Notes under the pieces: model-generated
What the model was told of the DNA's origin: nothing
The model's database searches: none
The model's input: the letters and a program-made list of their open reading frames with translations, nothing else
Translations under genes and position numbers: made by a program
Source of the DNA: Clostridia bacterium
Lineage (GTDB): Bacteria > Bacillota_E > SLMV01 > PUMD01
DNA: 9,657 nt
Assembly: GCA_003563755.1 (NCBI GenBank)
Contig: PWUB01000169.1
Span: 1 to 9,657 of the forward strand
Reading direction: 5' to 3'
Shown: in pieces, positions 1-6,781 of the stretch
How positions within the stretch are numbered: the stretch's first letter is position 1
How the letters are laid out: every line of letters starts with the position of its first letter

Positions 1-250
1 CCTCGCAGATACGATCCGCGACCGGCACCACTTCAGCCGCCACCACGTCTACCAGGTTGCTCAGGTGCCGCAGCAGCTGCACAACCCTGACCTCATCGGT
101 GTCCAGGCAGACGTTCATGCGGGCGAAACCGGGATCAGCGCAGGGTCCAACGACGAGGCTGTCAATATTGAAACCACGCCGGCCGAACACTCCGGCAACC
201 CGGCTGAGAACACCCGGTTGATGATGAACCAAGATACCCAGGACCTGCAA
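1..250 (-). CDS. ilvN: Acetolactate synthase small (regulatory) subunit, 3' end cut by window edge
   Basis: This is the regulatory subunit of acetolactate (acetohydroxyacid) synthase, which makes the first committed intermediate of valine/isoleucine/leucine synthesis; the subunit activates the catalytic subunit and confers valine feedback. The visible 83 residues are the N-terminal ACT domain: MQVLGILVHHQPGVLSRVAG, then a VFGRRGFNIDSLVVGP stretch, an ADPGFARM segment and LSNLVDVV, in the order and spacing of the IlvN/IlvH family. The start must be the TTG at 250-248: an in-frame TGA lies a few codons upstream, no ATG or GTG lies between, and a strong ribosome site sits 7 bases ahead. The rest of the gene (end of this ACT domain and the C-terminal domain) is outside the window. 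No ilvB is upstream; instead a riboswitch leader begins the transcript directly, so ilvN seems to be the first gene of its operon. Family call is seen in sequence; role is established knowledge. Confidence 0.93.
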   Translation of the reverse strand, partial: MQVLGILVHHQPGVLSRVAGVFGRRGFNIDSLVVGPCADPGFARMNVCLDTDEVRVVQLLRHLSNLVDVVAAEVVPVADRICE

Positions 251-257
251 GGCTCCC

Positions 258-266
258 TCACCTCCT
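258..266 (-). promoter_or_regulatory. Ribosome binding site of ilvN
   Basis: AGGAGGTGA on the minus strand is a near-perfect anti-16S match, with 7 bases to the TTG codon at 250. It decides the TTG start, since the reading frame contains no ATG or GTG between the upstream in-frame stop and this point. Confidence 0.8.
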
Positions 267-295
267 CGTCCTCACCGCGGGGCCACTCCTGGTTG

Positions 296-360
296 AAAAA
301 TGCCAAAGACCCCGGCGGCCGGTTCCGTCCTCAGATGGGGAACCTGCCGCCCGGGTCTTT
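296..360 (-). terminator. Riboswitch-controlled intrinsic terminator (attenuator) ahead of ilvN
   Basis: On the minus strand AAAGACCC, GGCGGC and GGTTCC (360-338) pair with GGAACC, GCCGCC and GGGTCTTT (326-305). This gives about 20 pairs interrupted by two single mismatches, with a 12-base loop. After GGCA comes a run of five T (300-296). The 5' arm uses the ACCC and TTCC segments that the upstream aptamer needs for its P3 and P1 helices, so terminator and folded aptamer are mutually exclusive. The expected logic is that ligand binding prevents the terminator and turns ilvN on. The U-run is displaced by four bases from the stem, which is slightly unusual. The inverted repeat could also work on the plus strand (it ends TCTTTTAT), but no plus-strand gene ends there. 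Confidence 0.8.
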
Positions 361-459
361 TATACCCACGGTGTAATCACATGACTCCGTGAAATTGTAC
401 CGCTCGGACCAGCCAACCGGGAAAGATCCCCGGTGCGGAACCCTAGGTACACTTCCCTC
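338..459 (-). ncRNA. ykkC-family riboswitch aptamer (probably the ppGpp-sensing subtype)
   Basis: The minus strand carries the hallmark ykkC-yxkD conserved blocks in order: CTAGGGTTCCG (446-436), GGCTGGTCCGAGCGG (414-400), ACACCGTG, and GGGTATAAAAGACCCGGG (367-350). Helices fit: GGGAA (457-453) with TTCCC (342-338) as P1; GTACC (450-446) with GGTAC (401-397); an internal CCGGG/CCCGG hairpin; CACGG with CCGTG; and GGGT/ACCC closing the ATAAAAG loop (P3). Known ykkC subtypes sense guanidine, ppGpp, PRPP or nucleoside diphosphates. The ppGpp subtype is the one associated with branched-chain amino-acid genes, so placement directly before ilvN points to ppGpp. Family membership is seen directly; the ligand is inference from context, and discriminating nucleotides were not checked against an alignment. 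Confidence 0.88.
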
Positions 460-479
460 ATGACCTCTCGATTTCAAGC

Positions 480-510
480 ATTATAACTGCACCATGCCGA
501 CGTTTGTCAA
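480..510 (-). promoter_or_regulatory. Sigma-A type promoter of the ilvN leader
   Basis: On the minus strand a perfect TTGACA (510-505) and a perfect TATAAT (485-480) are separated by 19 bases. The spacer is longer than the usual 17, but both hexamers are consensus. Transcription would start near 473, about 15 bases before the aptamer's P1 strand, which is the right place for the riboswitch transcript. The promoter lies upstream of pheA's GTG start and diverges from it. Confidence 0.75.
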
Positions 511-550
511 CCCCCAATCTGAAATGAGTGCCTCAATCCGGGACTTGGGC

Positions 551-580
551 TTGTCAAACCGCGGGGGCGGGTGGTTTACT
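551..580 (+). promoter_or_regulatory. Possible pheA promoter
   Basis: TTGTCA (551-556) and TTTACT (575-580) are separated by 18 bases on the plus strand, 85 bases before the GTG start of pheA. The -10 box matches consensus at four of six positions. This is a weak pattern match, offered because a divergent promoter must exist somewhere in 511-664 and nothing better was seen. Confidence 0.3.
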
Positions 581-650
581 GAGTACCAGGTTTCGCGGAG
601 GACAAGCGAAAGGAGCAGGAAACATCCCCGGATGAGAGTGCCCGGGGGGA

Positions 651-656
651 AGGAGG
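651..656 (+). promoter_or_regulatory. Ribosome binding site deciding the pheA start
   Basis: AGGAGG lies 8 bases before the GTG at 665. The in-frame alternatives at 494 (ATG) and 632 (ATG) lack a comparable site at proper distance. Confidence 0.75.
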
Positions 657-664
657 AGGAACCC

Positions 665-1528
665 GTGACCACGGTCGCTTTCCAGGGAGAACACGGTGCG
701 TATTCAGAGGAGGCCGTTCGGCGGCACTTCGGTGAGGGGGTGAAGACCCTCCCCTGCCGTGCTTTCGAGGACATCTTCCGGGCGGTGGGCGGGGGACGGG
801 CGCGCCTGGGAGCGCTGCCCGTGGAAAACTCCCGGGCCGGCAGCATAAACAAGGCCTATGACCTGCTTCTGGACAACGACCTGAAGATTCATGGAGAGCT
901 CCTGCTGCGCGTGCAGCACAACCTCCTGGCGGTGCCGGATTCCCCGGAGGGGATCACCCACGTGCGCAGTCATCCGCAGGCCCTGGCCCAGTGCGAGGAG
1001 TATCTCAACCGCCAGGGCTACACGGCCGTTCCCTGGTATGATACCGCGGGAAGTGCGAAGGATCTGGCGGAGGAGCCCGCCGCCGGGGTGGCGGTGATAG
1101 CGAGCAGGTTGGCCGCTGAAACCTACGGCCTCGAGGTAGTCGCGCCGAACATCGAGGATTCGCCCCACAACTACACACGCTTCTTCCTGGTAGGCGAGGG
1201 AGACCCAGAGAGGACGGATGAGGCCAAGACCAGCCTGGTATTTGCCGTCCCCCACTCTCCAGGTTCCCTGGTGGCGGCACTGGGTGAGCTCTCAGGACGA
1301 AGCATCAACCTCTGCAAACTCGAAAGCCGCCCGCGTCCCAACAGGCCGTGGGAGTATATTTTCTACGTGGATTTTGAGGGACACTGGATGGATGCAAACT
1401 GCCGTGATGCCATCGTGGCCCTTCTCAACCGTGCGGCCTTCGTGAAGCTCCTGGGCAGCTATCCACCCGCGAGCCCCACAGGGGACGGCGGCAGTCAGAC
1501 AGCGCAGAGCGAACTGCTGCAGATCTGA
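665..1528 (+). CDS. pheA: Prephenate dehydratase with C-terminal ACT domain
   Basis: It converts prephenate to phenylpyruvate in phenylalanine synthesis (cytosolic, monofunctional, no chorismate mutase domain). In the 287-residue product the catalytic PDT domain spans roughly 1-180, opening with [15 protein letters not shown], containing [10 protein letters not shown] (51-60) and ending with the TRF motif (Thr171-Arg172-Phe173) that carries the key catalytic threonine. An ACT domain follows at about 188-265, with a GSLV variant of the GALV motif (200-203) and the ESRP motif (220-223). These are the phenylalanine-binding signatures, so feedback inhibition by Phe is expected. Length is typical for the family. 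The GTG at 665 is chosen because an AGGAGG (651-656) sits 8 bases ahead and homology begins at once; the frame is open back to 494, but that stretch overlaps the divergent ilvN promoter and shows no family similarity. The gene appears monocistronic, convergent with a decayed MazG fragment. Confidence 0.95.
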   Translation: MTTVAFQGEHGAYSEEAVRRHFGEGVKTLPCRAFEDIFRAVGGGRARLGALPVENSRAGSINKAYDLLLDNDLKIHGELLLRVQHNLLAVPDSPEGITHVRSHPQALAQCEEYLNRQGYTAVPWYDTAGSAKDLAEEPAAGVAVIASRLAAETYGLEVVAPNIEDSPHNYTRFFLVGEGDPERTDEAKTSLVFAVPHSPGSLVAALGELSGRSINLCKLESRPRPNRPWEYIFYVDFEGHWMDANCRDAIVALLNRAAFVKLLGSYPPASPTGDGGSQTAQSELLQI

Positions 1529-1549
1529 CGCCTGGGCCTCCGATGCCTG

Positions 1550-1804
1550 TTACGATGGGCCGCCGGGCCCCGGGAAGCGCCGGGCATTTTGGTCCATCTT
1601 GTCTCTCACCGCTGACGCAAGGTCGATGTCGAGCTGGTTCGCCAGGGAGAAACAGTACATCACGACGCCGGCGATCTCCTCACGTGCTCGCGCCATCTCC
1701 TCGGTACCGCGGAGTCGCCCTGCTTCCTCGACGGTGCACCACCGAAACAGCTCCATGAGTTCAGCTGTAGCAGTGGTTGGGACGGTCTGGAGCCCGAGGA
1801 GGGC
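1550..1804 (-). pseudogene. Decayed MazG-like nucleotide pyrophosphohydrolase fragment
   Basis: The last ~77 codons of this frame resemble the C-terminal two thirds of small all-alpha MazG-like NTP pyrophosphohydrolases. AELMELFRW matches the (E)AAELLELFQW helix, REEIAGVVMYCFSLANQLDIDLASAV matches the EELADVLIYLL..A..LGIDLEEAV helix, and DKMDQNARRFP matches the K...N..RYP ending. The N-terminal portion (the ERDWxxFHxPKNLA part) is missing: only about 17 unrelated codons separate AELMELF from an in-frame TAG at 1807-1805, and the other two frames are also stopped. The metal-binding Asp of the usual ELAD motif is Gly here (EIAG). An internal ATG at 1756 could start a 68-residue peptide, but it would lack the first helix. 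Truncation plus loss of the key Asp makes a nonfunctional remnant the best reading; a shortened protein of new function is possible. Confidence 0.6.
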
Positions 1805-2112
1805 CTAGCCCCCATTCCTATTCAAACCCGGGTGACCCTTTACTCGGTAACTGTCCCGCCCTGGATGAAGCACGCCAGAGTGTCTGAGCAGAGATCACAC
1901 CGCATGAGGGGGCATCGGGACATCCCCTCGCTGGTCATGAGACTGCGACAGCACCCGCAGACAATGAATCAAAGGGTATATCGGATGAATTTGCAGCAAG
2001 CTGAGGCAGGCTCAAGATCGGACGAAACGACTTCCTCCTCGACACTGAAGAGTTTCCGCGAGTAAACCGCCCCGCGAGTACAGCCCCACAGGTCGGTGTC
2101 TTTCCGCTGGAG
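1805..2112 (-). other. Region downstream of mce without a convincing gene
   Basis: About 308 bases lie between the MazG remnant and the end of mce. On the minus strand the frame continuing past the mce stop stays open for 49 codons with no ATG/GTG/TTG start, meets a TGA at 1971-1969, then stays open to a TAA at 1842-1840. The last part is cysteine-rich (FIVCGCC, then CPLMRCDLC, then a further Cys) and contains an ATG at 1938 that could encode 32 residues, but without a proper ribosome site. TACTCGCGG occurs twice close together just after mce. No clear intrinsic terminator was seen. Confidence 0.4.
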
Positions 2113-2520
2113 TCACTGTTTTCGCTCTTCAACCAGTTCTAGGAGCACCCCTTTGGCGCTCTTGGGATGTATGAAGGCGACTCGAGCGTTCCCGACGCCG
2201 CGTCTTGCTTCTTCATCGATGAGCTGTACGCCAGATTCCTTCAACTGCTCCAGCATTCCATCAATGTCGTCGACGTTGAAAGCCAGGTGATGAATACCCT
2301 CGCCTCTTCTTTCTATGAATCTGCCCACGGTGCTCTCCGGGTCGGTGGGCTCGAGGAGTTCGATCGCCGTATCGCCCAGAGCCAGCATGGCCACTCGCAG
2401 CTGCAGTTCCGGCAGCTCCTCCCGCTTCTTCACCTCAAGGCCCAGAACATCCCGATACAGGGTCAACGCATCGGCAATGTCACGGACGGCAATACCTATG
2501 TGCTGTGCTCTTCTTATCAT
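2113..2520 (-). CDS. mce: Methylmalonyl-CoA epimerase
   Basis: It interconverts (2R)- and (2S)-methylmalonyl-CoA, linking propionyl-CoA carboxylase or transcarboxylase product to the mutase. The 135-residue protein is a two-module glyoxalase/VOC fold of the normal family length. RAQHIGIAVRDIADALTLYRDVLGLE is the first beta-alpha-beta module, with metal ligand His7; IELLEP (53-58) follows, with a second ligand region; EGIHHLAFNVDDI (74-86) holds the conserved His77-His78; and GVLLELVE (124-131) gives Glu128, the usual last metal ligand. The ATG at 2520 is preceded by TGGAGGGAT at good spacing. It lies 33 bases after meaB and is the last gene of the cluster. VOC proteins can be confused with lactoylglutathione lyase, but the HHLAF motif and adjacency to meaB and a mutase make the epimerase call secure. 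Confidence 0.95.
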   Translation of the reverse strand: MIRRAQHIGIAVRDIADALTLYRDVLGLEVKKREELPELQLRVAMLALGDTAIELLEPTDPESTVGRFIERRGEGIHHLAFNVDDIDGMLEQLKESGVQLIDEEARRGVGNARVAFIHPKSAKGVLLELVEERKQ

Positions 2521-2544
2521 GGACTATCCCTCCACAGAAGAATT

Positions 2545-2562
2545 GGTGTGTTCTCACACACC
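2545..2562 (-). other. Hairpin with GNRA-type loop spanning the meaB stop codon
   Basis: On the minus strand GGTGTGT, loop GAGA, ACACACC form a perfect 7-bp stem with a GNRA-class tetraloop. The meaB stop TGA is inside it. No U-run follows, so it is not a classical terminator; it could affect translation coupling to mce or mRNA stability. Structure is seen; role is unknown. Confidence 0.5.
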
Positions 2563-3480
2563 CTCATTTCTGAGCGCCTTCCATATCTCATCTGCCACCG
2601 CATGAGGGCTGTCAGAGGGAACCGGCTCATCGCGCTGGCTCAGGATCTCCTGGACATACCTGTCCAACCTGTCTCGGAGGATCGCGCGAACCTCCTCATG
2701 ATGGCGCCGGCATCTCCTCTCGTGCAGGAGTCCCGCGCCTCGAGAGATCCTGTGGTGCTCGTCCAGCGTCGACAGCAGTGTCTCGAGCCCAGTTTCCTTT
2801 TCTGCACTGGTCATAAGAATCGGGGGTTGCCATACCTGATCGTCAAAGTGCGCAAAGCGCAAATTTCTCTCGAGCATCACCTTCACGCGCTCCGCACCGT
2901 GAAGGTCCGATTTGTTCACCACGAGGACATCGCCTATTTCGGTGATACCGGCCTTGATCGCCTGAATGTCATCGCCGAGGCCCGGAACGAAAATGACCAC
3001 CACCGTATCTGCCATTTTCCTCACATCGATTTCCGATTGCCCGACGCCGACGGTCTCAAGGAAGATGTAGTCCTTGCCGAAGGCCTCGATGGCTGTGATG
3101 GCGTCATGAACCGCTCGGGCCAGGCCTCCGAGACTGCCGCGAGTCGCCATGCTCCGGATGAACACCCCGGGATCAGTAGCTAAGTCCTGCATCCTCGTCC
3201 GGTCTCCCAGCAGCGCACCTCCCGTGAGAGAGCTCGTCGGATCAACCGCCAGCACTCCTACCGTCTTGTGCTTCGCTCGCAGCCGTTTGATGAGTCGGTC
3301 GGCGAGAGTGCTCTTGCCCGCTCCGGGCGGGCCCGTGATCCCGATTATGTGGGAGTGTCCCGTGACAGGGCGGAGCTCTGCCAGAATATCGACGGCCGTC
3401 TCATCTCCATCTTCGATCAAACTGATGAGACGGGCCAGTGCCAACACCTTGCCGTCCTTGACTCCTGATGCCAGGTTCAT
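2554..3480 (-). CDS. meaB: Methylmalonyl-CoA mutase-associated GTPase (MeaB/ArgK family)
   Basis: A SIMIBI-class P-loop GTPase that gates delivery of adenosylcobalamin to B12-dependent acyl-CoA mutases and protects them from inactivation. In the 308-residue form: Walker A GPPGAGKS (50-57), AVDPTS (79-84), DRTRM (93-97, switch region), ETVGVGQSE (142-150, G3/switch region) and NKSD (189-192, G4 guanine specificity). The C-terminal ~60 residues form the helical dimerisation arm, rich in charged residues. The ATG at 3480 is preferred because MNLASGVKDGKVLALARLIS aligns with the usual family N-terminus. A TTG at 3495 gives five extra residues and has a GAGAGG a few bases upstream, so it remains possible. 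The gene sits between mcmA (156-base gap) and mce (33-base gap), the classic MCM neighbourhood, and probably serves both mutases of the cluster. Older databases call the family ArgK / LAO transport ATPase, a misnomer. Confidence 0.96.
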   Translation of the reverse strand: MNLASGVKDGKVLALARLISLIEDGDETAVDILAELRPVTGHSHIIGITGPPGAGKSTLADRLIKRLRAKHKTVGVLAVDPTSSLTGGALLGDRTRMQDLATDPGVFIRSMATRGSLGGLARAVHDAITAIEAFGKDYIFLETVGVGQSEIDVRKMADTVVVIFVPGLGDDIQAIKAGITEIGDVLVVNKSDLHGAERVKVMLERNLRFAHFDDQVWQPPILMTSAEKETGLETLLSTLDEHHRISRGAGLLHERRCRRHHEEVRAILRDRLDRYVQEILSQRDEPVPSDSPHAVADEIWKALRNEGV

Positions 3481-3636
3481 ACTGTTAGTTCCCAACCGCC
3501 TCTCACCGGTACACGCTTTGCTGGATAAAGCCGGGTCCCGCGCCTTCCTCTGGCCGCATCCCCGATCGCATGATCAAGATCATCCCACCCAGACTTCTAC
3601 GACCATTGCGGCGTTTTCCGATGTTTGATCCGGGAG

Positions 3637-5316
3637 TCAGAGCACCGATGGAGCCTTGTACTCCCCGAGAACCTCACGCAGCGCACCGCACATTTCACCG
3701 AGGGTGGCTTCAGCCCGGACCGCATCGATAAGGTGAGGCATGAGATTGTCAGTTTTTGCCGCCGCCTCCTGAATCGCGCGCAGTGATCGATCCACCTGGC
3801 CCTCATCTCGTTGCATCCTGAGTCGCCCGAGCCTTTCTCTCTGATTCTCTTCGATCCTCGGGTTCAAGCGCAAAATGCTCCAGTCAGGTTCTTCTTCGGT
3901 TTGATAGCGGTTCACTCCAACTACCACGCGCTCCTCCGCTTCCACGGCCTGTTGATAGCGATAGGCGCTTTCCTGGATTTCACGCTGCATGTATCCAGCC
4001 TCGATGGCCGCGGGAGCTCCACCCAGGGTATCGATTTCATCTATGAGTTCCATGGCTCCTTCTTCGATCTCGTTGGTCTTATGTTCCACGCAGTACGAAC
4101 CAGCGAGGGGATCGATGGTGTCGGCAACCCCGCTTTCGTGAGCGATGAGCTGCTGCGTCCTCAGGGCGATGCGGACGGATTCTTCTGTCGGGAGGGCCAG
4201 GGCCTCGTCGCGGGAATTAGTGTGCAATGATTGCGTGCCACCCAGGACCGCTGCCAGGGCTTGAAGCGCAACGCGGATTATGTTGTTATCCGGTTGCTGG
4301 GCGGTGAGGGTGCAACCTGCGGTCTGGGTATGGAAGCGAAGGCGACAAGACTTCTCGTTTTCCGCACCCAGTCGTTCCTTCATGATCCGGGCCCAGAGTC
4401 TCCGGGCAGCTCGAAACTTGGCGACTTCCTCCACAATGTCCGAGTGGGCAGCAAAGAAGAAGGACAACCTGGGTGCGAAAGCATCGACTTGCATGCCGGC
4501 CTCGATCGCTCGCTCCACGTATGCAATGGCGTTAGCCAGCGTAAAAGCCACTTCCTGAATCGCGGTGCATCCCGCTTCTCTCATGTGGTAACCACTGACA
4601 CTGATGGTATTCCAGTTGGGAACCTCCCGGGCGCAGAACTCGATGACATCCGTTACCAGTCGCATACTGGGTTCGGGTGGGAATATGTACGTTCCTCGAG
4701 CCACATATTCCTTCAGGATGTCATTCTGTACGGTACCGGAAAGCTCACTGGGAGCCAGGCCCTGTCTCTCACCTACCACAATGTACATGGCCAGCAAGAT
4801 GGCCGCGGGAGCATTGATGGTCATGGACGTGCTGACCTCATCCAGAGGAATGCCGTCGAACAGGAGCTGCACATCCCGGACCGAATCCACGGCGACTCCC
4901 ACCCTACCGACCTCGCCTATCGCCATGTCGTGGTCCGAATCGTAACCGATTTGTGTGGGGAGATCGAAGGCCACGCTCAACCCGGTCTGGCCTTGTTCAA
5001 GGAGATATCGATACCTCAGGTTCGATTCTTCGGCAGACCCGAACCCTGCATACTGCCGCATTGTCCAGAGGCGTCCTCGATACATCGTGGGTTGAGCGCC
5101 TCTCGTAAACGGGAATGCCCCTGGGTATCCCAGGTCGCGATTGTAGTCGATGTCTCTAATGTCCAGGGGCGTATACATGCGCCCGATGGGTTCATCGGAG
5201 ACCGTCTTGAACTCGTCCCTTCGCTCCGGGAACCGAGTCAGGGCCTTGGTGACCCGGTCCTTTTCCCATCGTCTCAGCTGCTCTTGGATTTCCAGCAATG
5301 CCTCGATGTCGAACAT
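3637..5316 (-). CDS. mcmA: Methylmalonyl-CoA mutase large (substrate-binding) subunit
   Basis: It catalyses the adenosylcobalamin-dependent interconversion of (R)-methylmalonyl-CoA and succinyl-CoA. The 559-residue protein is the TIM-barrel, acyl-CoA-binding half only; the B12-binding domain is a separate polypeptide, as in many archaea and Firmicutes. The substrate-selecting residues match the Propionibacterium mutase even in numbering: RQYAGF gives Tyr89, KEYVARGTY gives Arg207 (binds the substrate carboxylate) and SGYHMREAG gives His244. Arg82, Ser114 and Gln197 are also present. [14 protein letters not shown] and [10 protein letters not shown] are conserved barrel segments. The N-terminal helix ([13 protein letters not shown]) is the usual partner-contacting segment. 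The ATG at 5316 has only a weak upstream GGTAGG but matches the family start. The 179-base gap before it is long for an operon and holds a weak promoter-like pair (TTGCTA 5418-5413, TAAAAC 5396-5391). No own B12 subunit is adjacent; it may share the one at 6782-7177. Confidence 0.95.
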   Translation of the reverse strand: MFDIEALLEIQEQLRRWEKDRVTKALTRFPERRDEFKTVSDEPIGRMYTPLDIRDIDYNRDLGYPGAFPFTRGAQPTMYRGRLWTMRQYAGFGSAEESNLRYRYLLEQGQTGLSVAFDLPTQIGYDSDHDMAIGEVGRVGVAVDSVRDVQLLFDGIPLDEVSTSMTINAPAAILLAMYIVVGERQGLAPSELSGTVQNDILKEYVARGTYIFPPEPSMRLVTDVIEFCAREVPNWNTISVSGYHMREAGCTAIQEVAFTLANAIAYVERAIEAGMQVDAFAPRLSFFFAAHSDIVEEVAKFRAARRLWARIMKERLGAENEKSCRLRFHTQTAGCTLTAQQPDNNIIRVALQALAAVLGGTQSLHTNSRDEALALPTEESVRIALRTQQLIAHESGVADTIDPLAGSYCVEHKTNEIEEGAMELIDEIDTLGGAPAAIEAGYMQREIQESAYRYQQAVEAEERVVVGVNRYQTEEEPDWSILRLNPRIEENQRERLGRLRMQRDEGQVDRSLRAIQEAAAKTDNLMPHLIDAVRAEATLGEMCGALREVLGEYKAPSVL

Positions 5317-5495
5317 GAAGACCTACCCGCCTTCCTCTCCACACGGCTCCCGAAAACGCCTCGTCGTCGGCCTGCTCCAGTCTCGATCACGTTTTACCGC
5401 TGTCATCCGGCATAGCAAGAACCCATATGTCCTGTGTGATCTAGAATGGATGCAACAGGTAGGAGCCTCCCCGCGACGCCTGTGGAGAACGGTCA

Positions 5496-6635
5496 TCACT
5501 TAAGCAGTGATGCCGATATCACCATGCGCATAACTTCCGATGTTCCCTCGTAAATCTCCGTGATCTTCGCGTCACGCAGCAACCGCTCAACGATATAGTC
5601 CTTCATGTAGCCGTAGCCGCCGTGGATCTGGATCGCCTTTGAAGTCACATCCATGGCCGTCCGGGAGGCAAAGAGCTTGGCCATGGCGATTTCGGAAGTG
5701 GCCCGCTCTCCCTTGCCGTGCAGGTAAGCGGCCCTGTTCACCAGCAACCGCGAAGCATCGATCTCCGTTTTCATGTCAGCCAGCATCCACTGGATGGCCT
5801 GGAGCCTGGCGATCGGGCGGCCAAACTGTTCCCGCTCTTTTGAATAAGCCACGGACAAGTCGAGGGCCCTCTGTGCGATACCGACAGCCTGACAGCCGAT
5901 GCCTATGCGCCCTCCGTCCAGAGTGGCCATGGCGATCTTGAAACCCTCTCCTTCACCGCCCAGTCTGTTCTCTTCGGGAACCTCGCAGTCCTCCAGAACC
6001 ACGTCCGCGGTCTGTGATGCGCGGATACCGAGCTTGTCTTCCGGTTCCCCGAAGCTGACGCCCGGCATATCCTTGTCGACCACAAATGCCGTCAAACCCC
6101 TGGCCCCTTGCTCACGATCGCTCGATGCGAAGACGATGTAGCAGTCGGCGACACCAGCGTTGGTGATGAAACACTTGCGGCCATTGAGTACGTAGCGATC
6201 GCCCTCTTTCTCCGCCGTCGTCTCAATAGCGGCGGCGTCAGAGCCAGCCTGCGGCTCGGTCAGTGCAAATGCGCCCAGGCGCTCGCCGGAGATGCAATCA
6301 GGCAGGATACGCTGTTTTTGCTCGTCAGTCCCGAACTTCCAGATGGCGTCCATGAACAGGGAGTTTAGTACTTCAAAGATGACGCCGGTGGCAGCGCACG
6401 CCCGGGACACCTCTTCCACACAGATGGCATAGCTAACCCAATCGGCTCCCGCGGCGCCGATCTCCTCGGGCAGCGTCATGCCCAGGTAGCCGTACCGCGC
6501 CAGTGCTTGGATGTTATCGTGGGGAAACTCGCCCGACTCATCGTAAGCCTTGGCCCGGGGTTCCAACTCCTTTTCGGCGAGATCCCTGATCGCATCCCTG
6601 ATCGTCAGCTGAACATCGTTCAAGTCGAAATTCAT
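5496..6635 (-). CDS. Short-chain acyl-CoA dehydrogenase (butyryl-/isobutyryl-CoA type)
   Basis: An FAD-dependent enzyme that introduces the alpha,beta double bond into a short acyl-CoA and passes electrons to an electron-transfer flavoprotein. The 379-residue protein has the full family layout: helical N-terminal domain (1-120), FAD-contact segment AFALTEPQAGSDA (122-134), FITNAG (156-161), beta domain to about 230, and a C-terminal helical domain with REQFGRPI (268-275), QIHGGYGY (336-343) and IYEGTSEVMR (361-370). Glu363 in that last segment is the catalytic base at the position used by short/medium-chain enzymes rather than the isovaleryl- or long-chain position. The ATG at 6635 is chosen over 6650 because GAGGAG lies 7 bases ahead. 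Its place between the two mutases suggests oxidation of butyryl-CoA or isobutyryl-CoA, linking to the isomerase encoded upstream; sequence alone cannot separate straight from branched substrates. No etfAB is in the window. Confidence 0.93.
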   Translation of the reverse strand: MNFDLNDVQLTIRDAIRDLAEKELEPRAKAYDESGEFPHDNIQALARYGYLGMTLPEEIGAAGADWVSYAICVEEVSRACAATGVIFEVLNSLFMDAIWKFGTDEQKQRILPDCISGERLGAFALTEPQAGSDAAAIETTAEKEGDRYVLNGRKCFITNAGVADCYIVFASSDREQGARGLTAFVVDKDMPGVSFGEPEDKLGIRASQTADVVLEDCEVPEENRLGGEGEGFKIAMATLDGGRIGIGCQAVGIAQRALDLSVAYSKEREQFGRPIARLQAIQWMLADMKTEIDASRLLVNRAAYLHGKGERATSEIAMAKLFASRTAMDVTSKAIQIHGGYGYMKDYIVERLLRDAKITEIYEGTSEVMRMVISASLLK

Positions 6636-6686
6636 CTCATCACTCCTCATGGAGAATATACGGGCGGGTCATGCATAATCGCCGTC

Positions 6687-6725
6687 GATCAGAGGCCGAG
6701 GGTTTCGCCTCTGGTCACCGTGACC
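6687..6725 (+). repeat. Overlapping inverted repeats between icmB and the dehydrogenase gene
   Basis: In the 146-base gap between icmB and the acyl-CoA dehydrogenase gene, GATCAGAGGC (6687-6696) and GCCTCTGGTC (6707-6716) form a 10-bp stem (one G-T) with a 10-base loop. A perfect palindrome GGTCAC-C-GTGACC (6713-6725) overlaps its right arm. No T-run is present on either side. This could be an operator or an mRNA-stability element; the two folds compete. Confidence 0.4.
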
Positions 6726-6781
6726 GGGTATCACTCGCCGGCAGGCACACCGACCCCAACGACATGGTCCGCATGACCACG

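Noticed and set aside
115..306. 63-codon minus-strand frame starting MAFFNQEWPRGEDEE
   Set aside because: It is the wrong frame over ilvN; the ACT-domain sequence lies in the frame that starts at TTG 250.
361..500. T-box leader upstream of ilvN
   Set aside because: The T-box core (AGGGTGGNACCGCG) is absent; the conserved blocks present are those of the ykkC family.
494..664. 57-codon N-terminal extension of pheA from ATG 494
   Set aside because: It overlaps the divergent ilvN promoter, shows no prephenate dehydratase similarity and has no ribosome site, whereas GTG 665 has AGGAGG at good spacing and homology starts there.
1555..1600. GC-rich inverted sequence after pheA (GGGCCCCGGG...GCCGGGCATTTT) as a pheA terminator
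   Set aside because: The stem is imperfect with several mismatches and only four T follow; it overlaps the end of the MazG-like frame, so the pattern may just be GC-rich coding sequence.
1969..1971. In-frame TGA read as selenocysteine joining the two open segments after mce
   Set aside because: No start codon precedes it, no known selenoprotein pattern is recognisable, and no SECIS-like stem was evident immediately downstream.
3503..3583. 26-residue minus-strand frame (MILIMRSGMRPEE...) between mcmA and meaB
   Set aside because: Too short, low-complexity start, no recognisable similarity; its stop overlaps the possible meaB ribosome site, which is the only hint in its favour.
2167..5415. 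Long plus-strand open frames opposite mce, meaB and mcmA (up to 394 codons)
   Set aside because: They are antisense shadows of well-identified minus-strand genes in GC-rich DNA, with no protein-family similarity.
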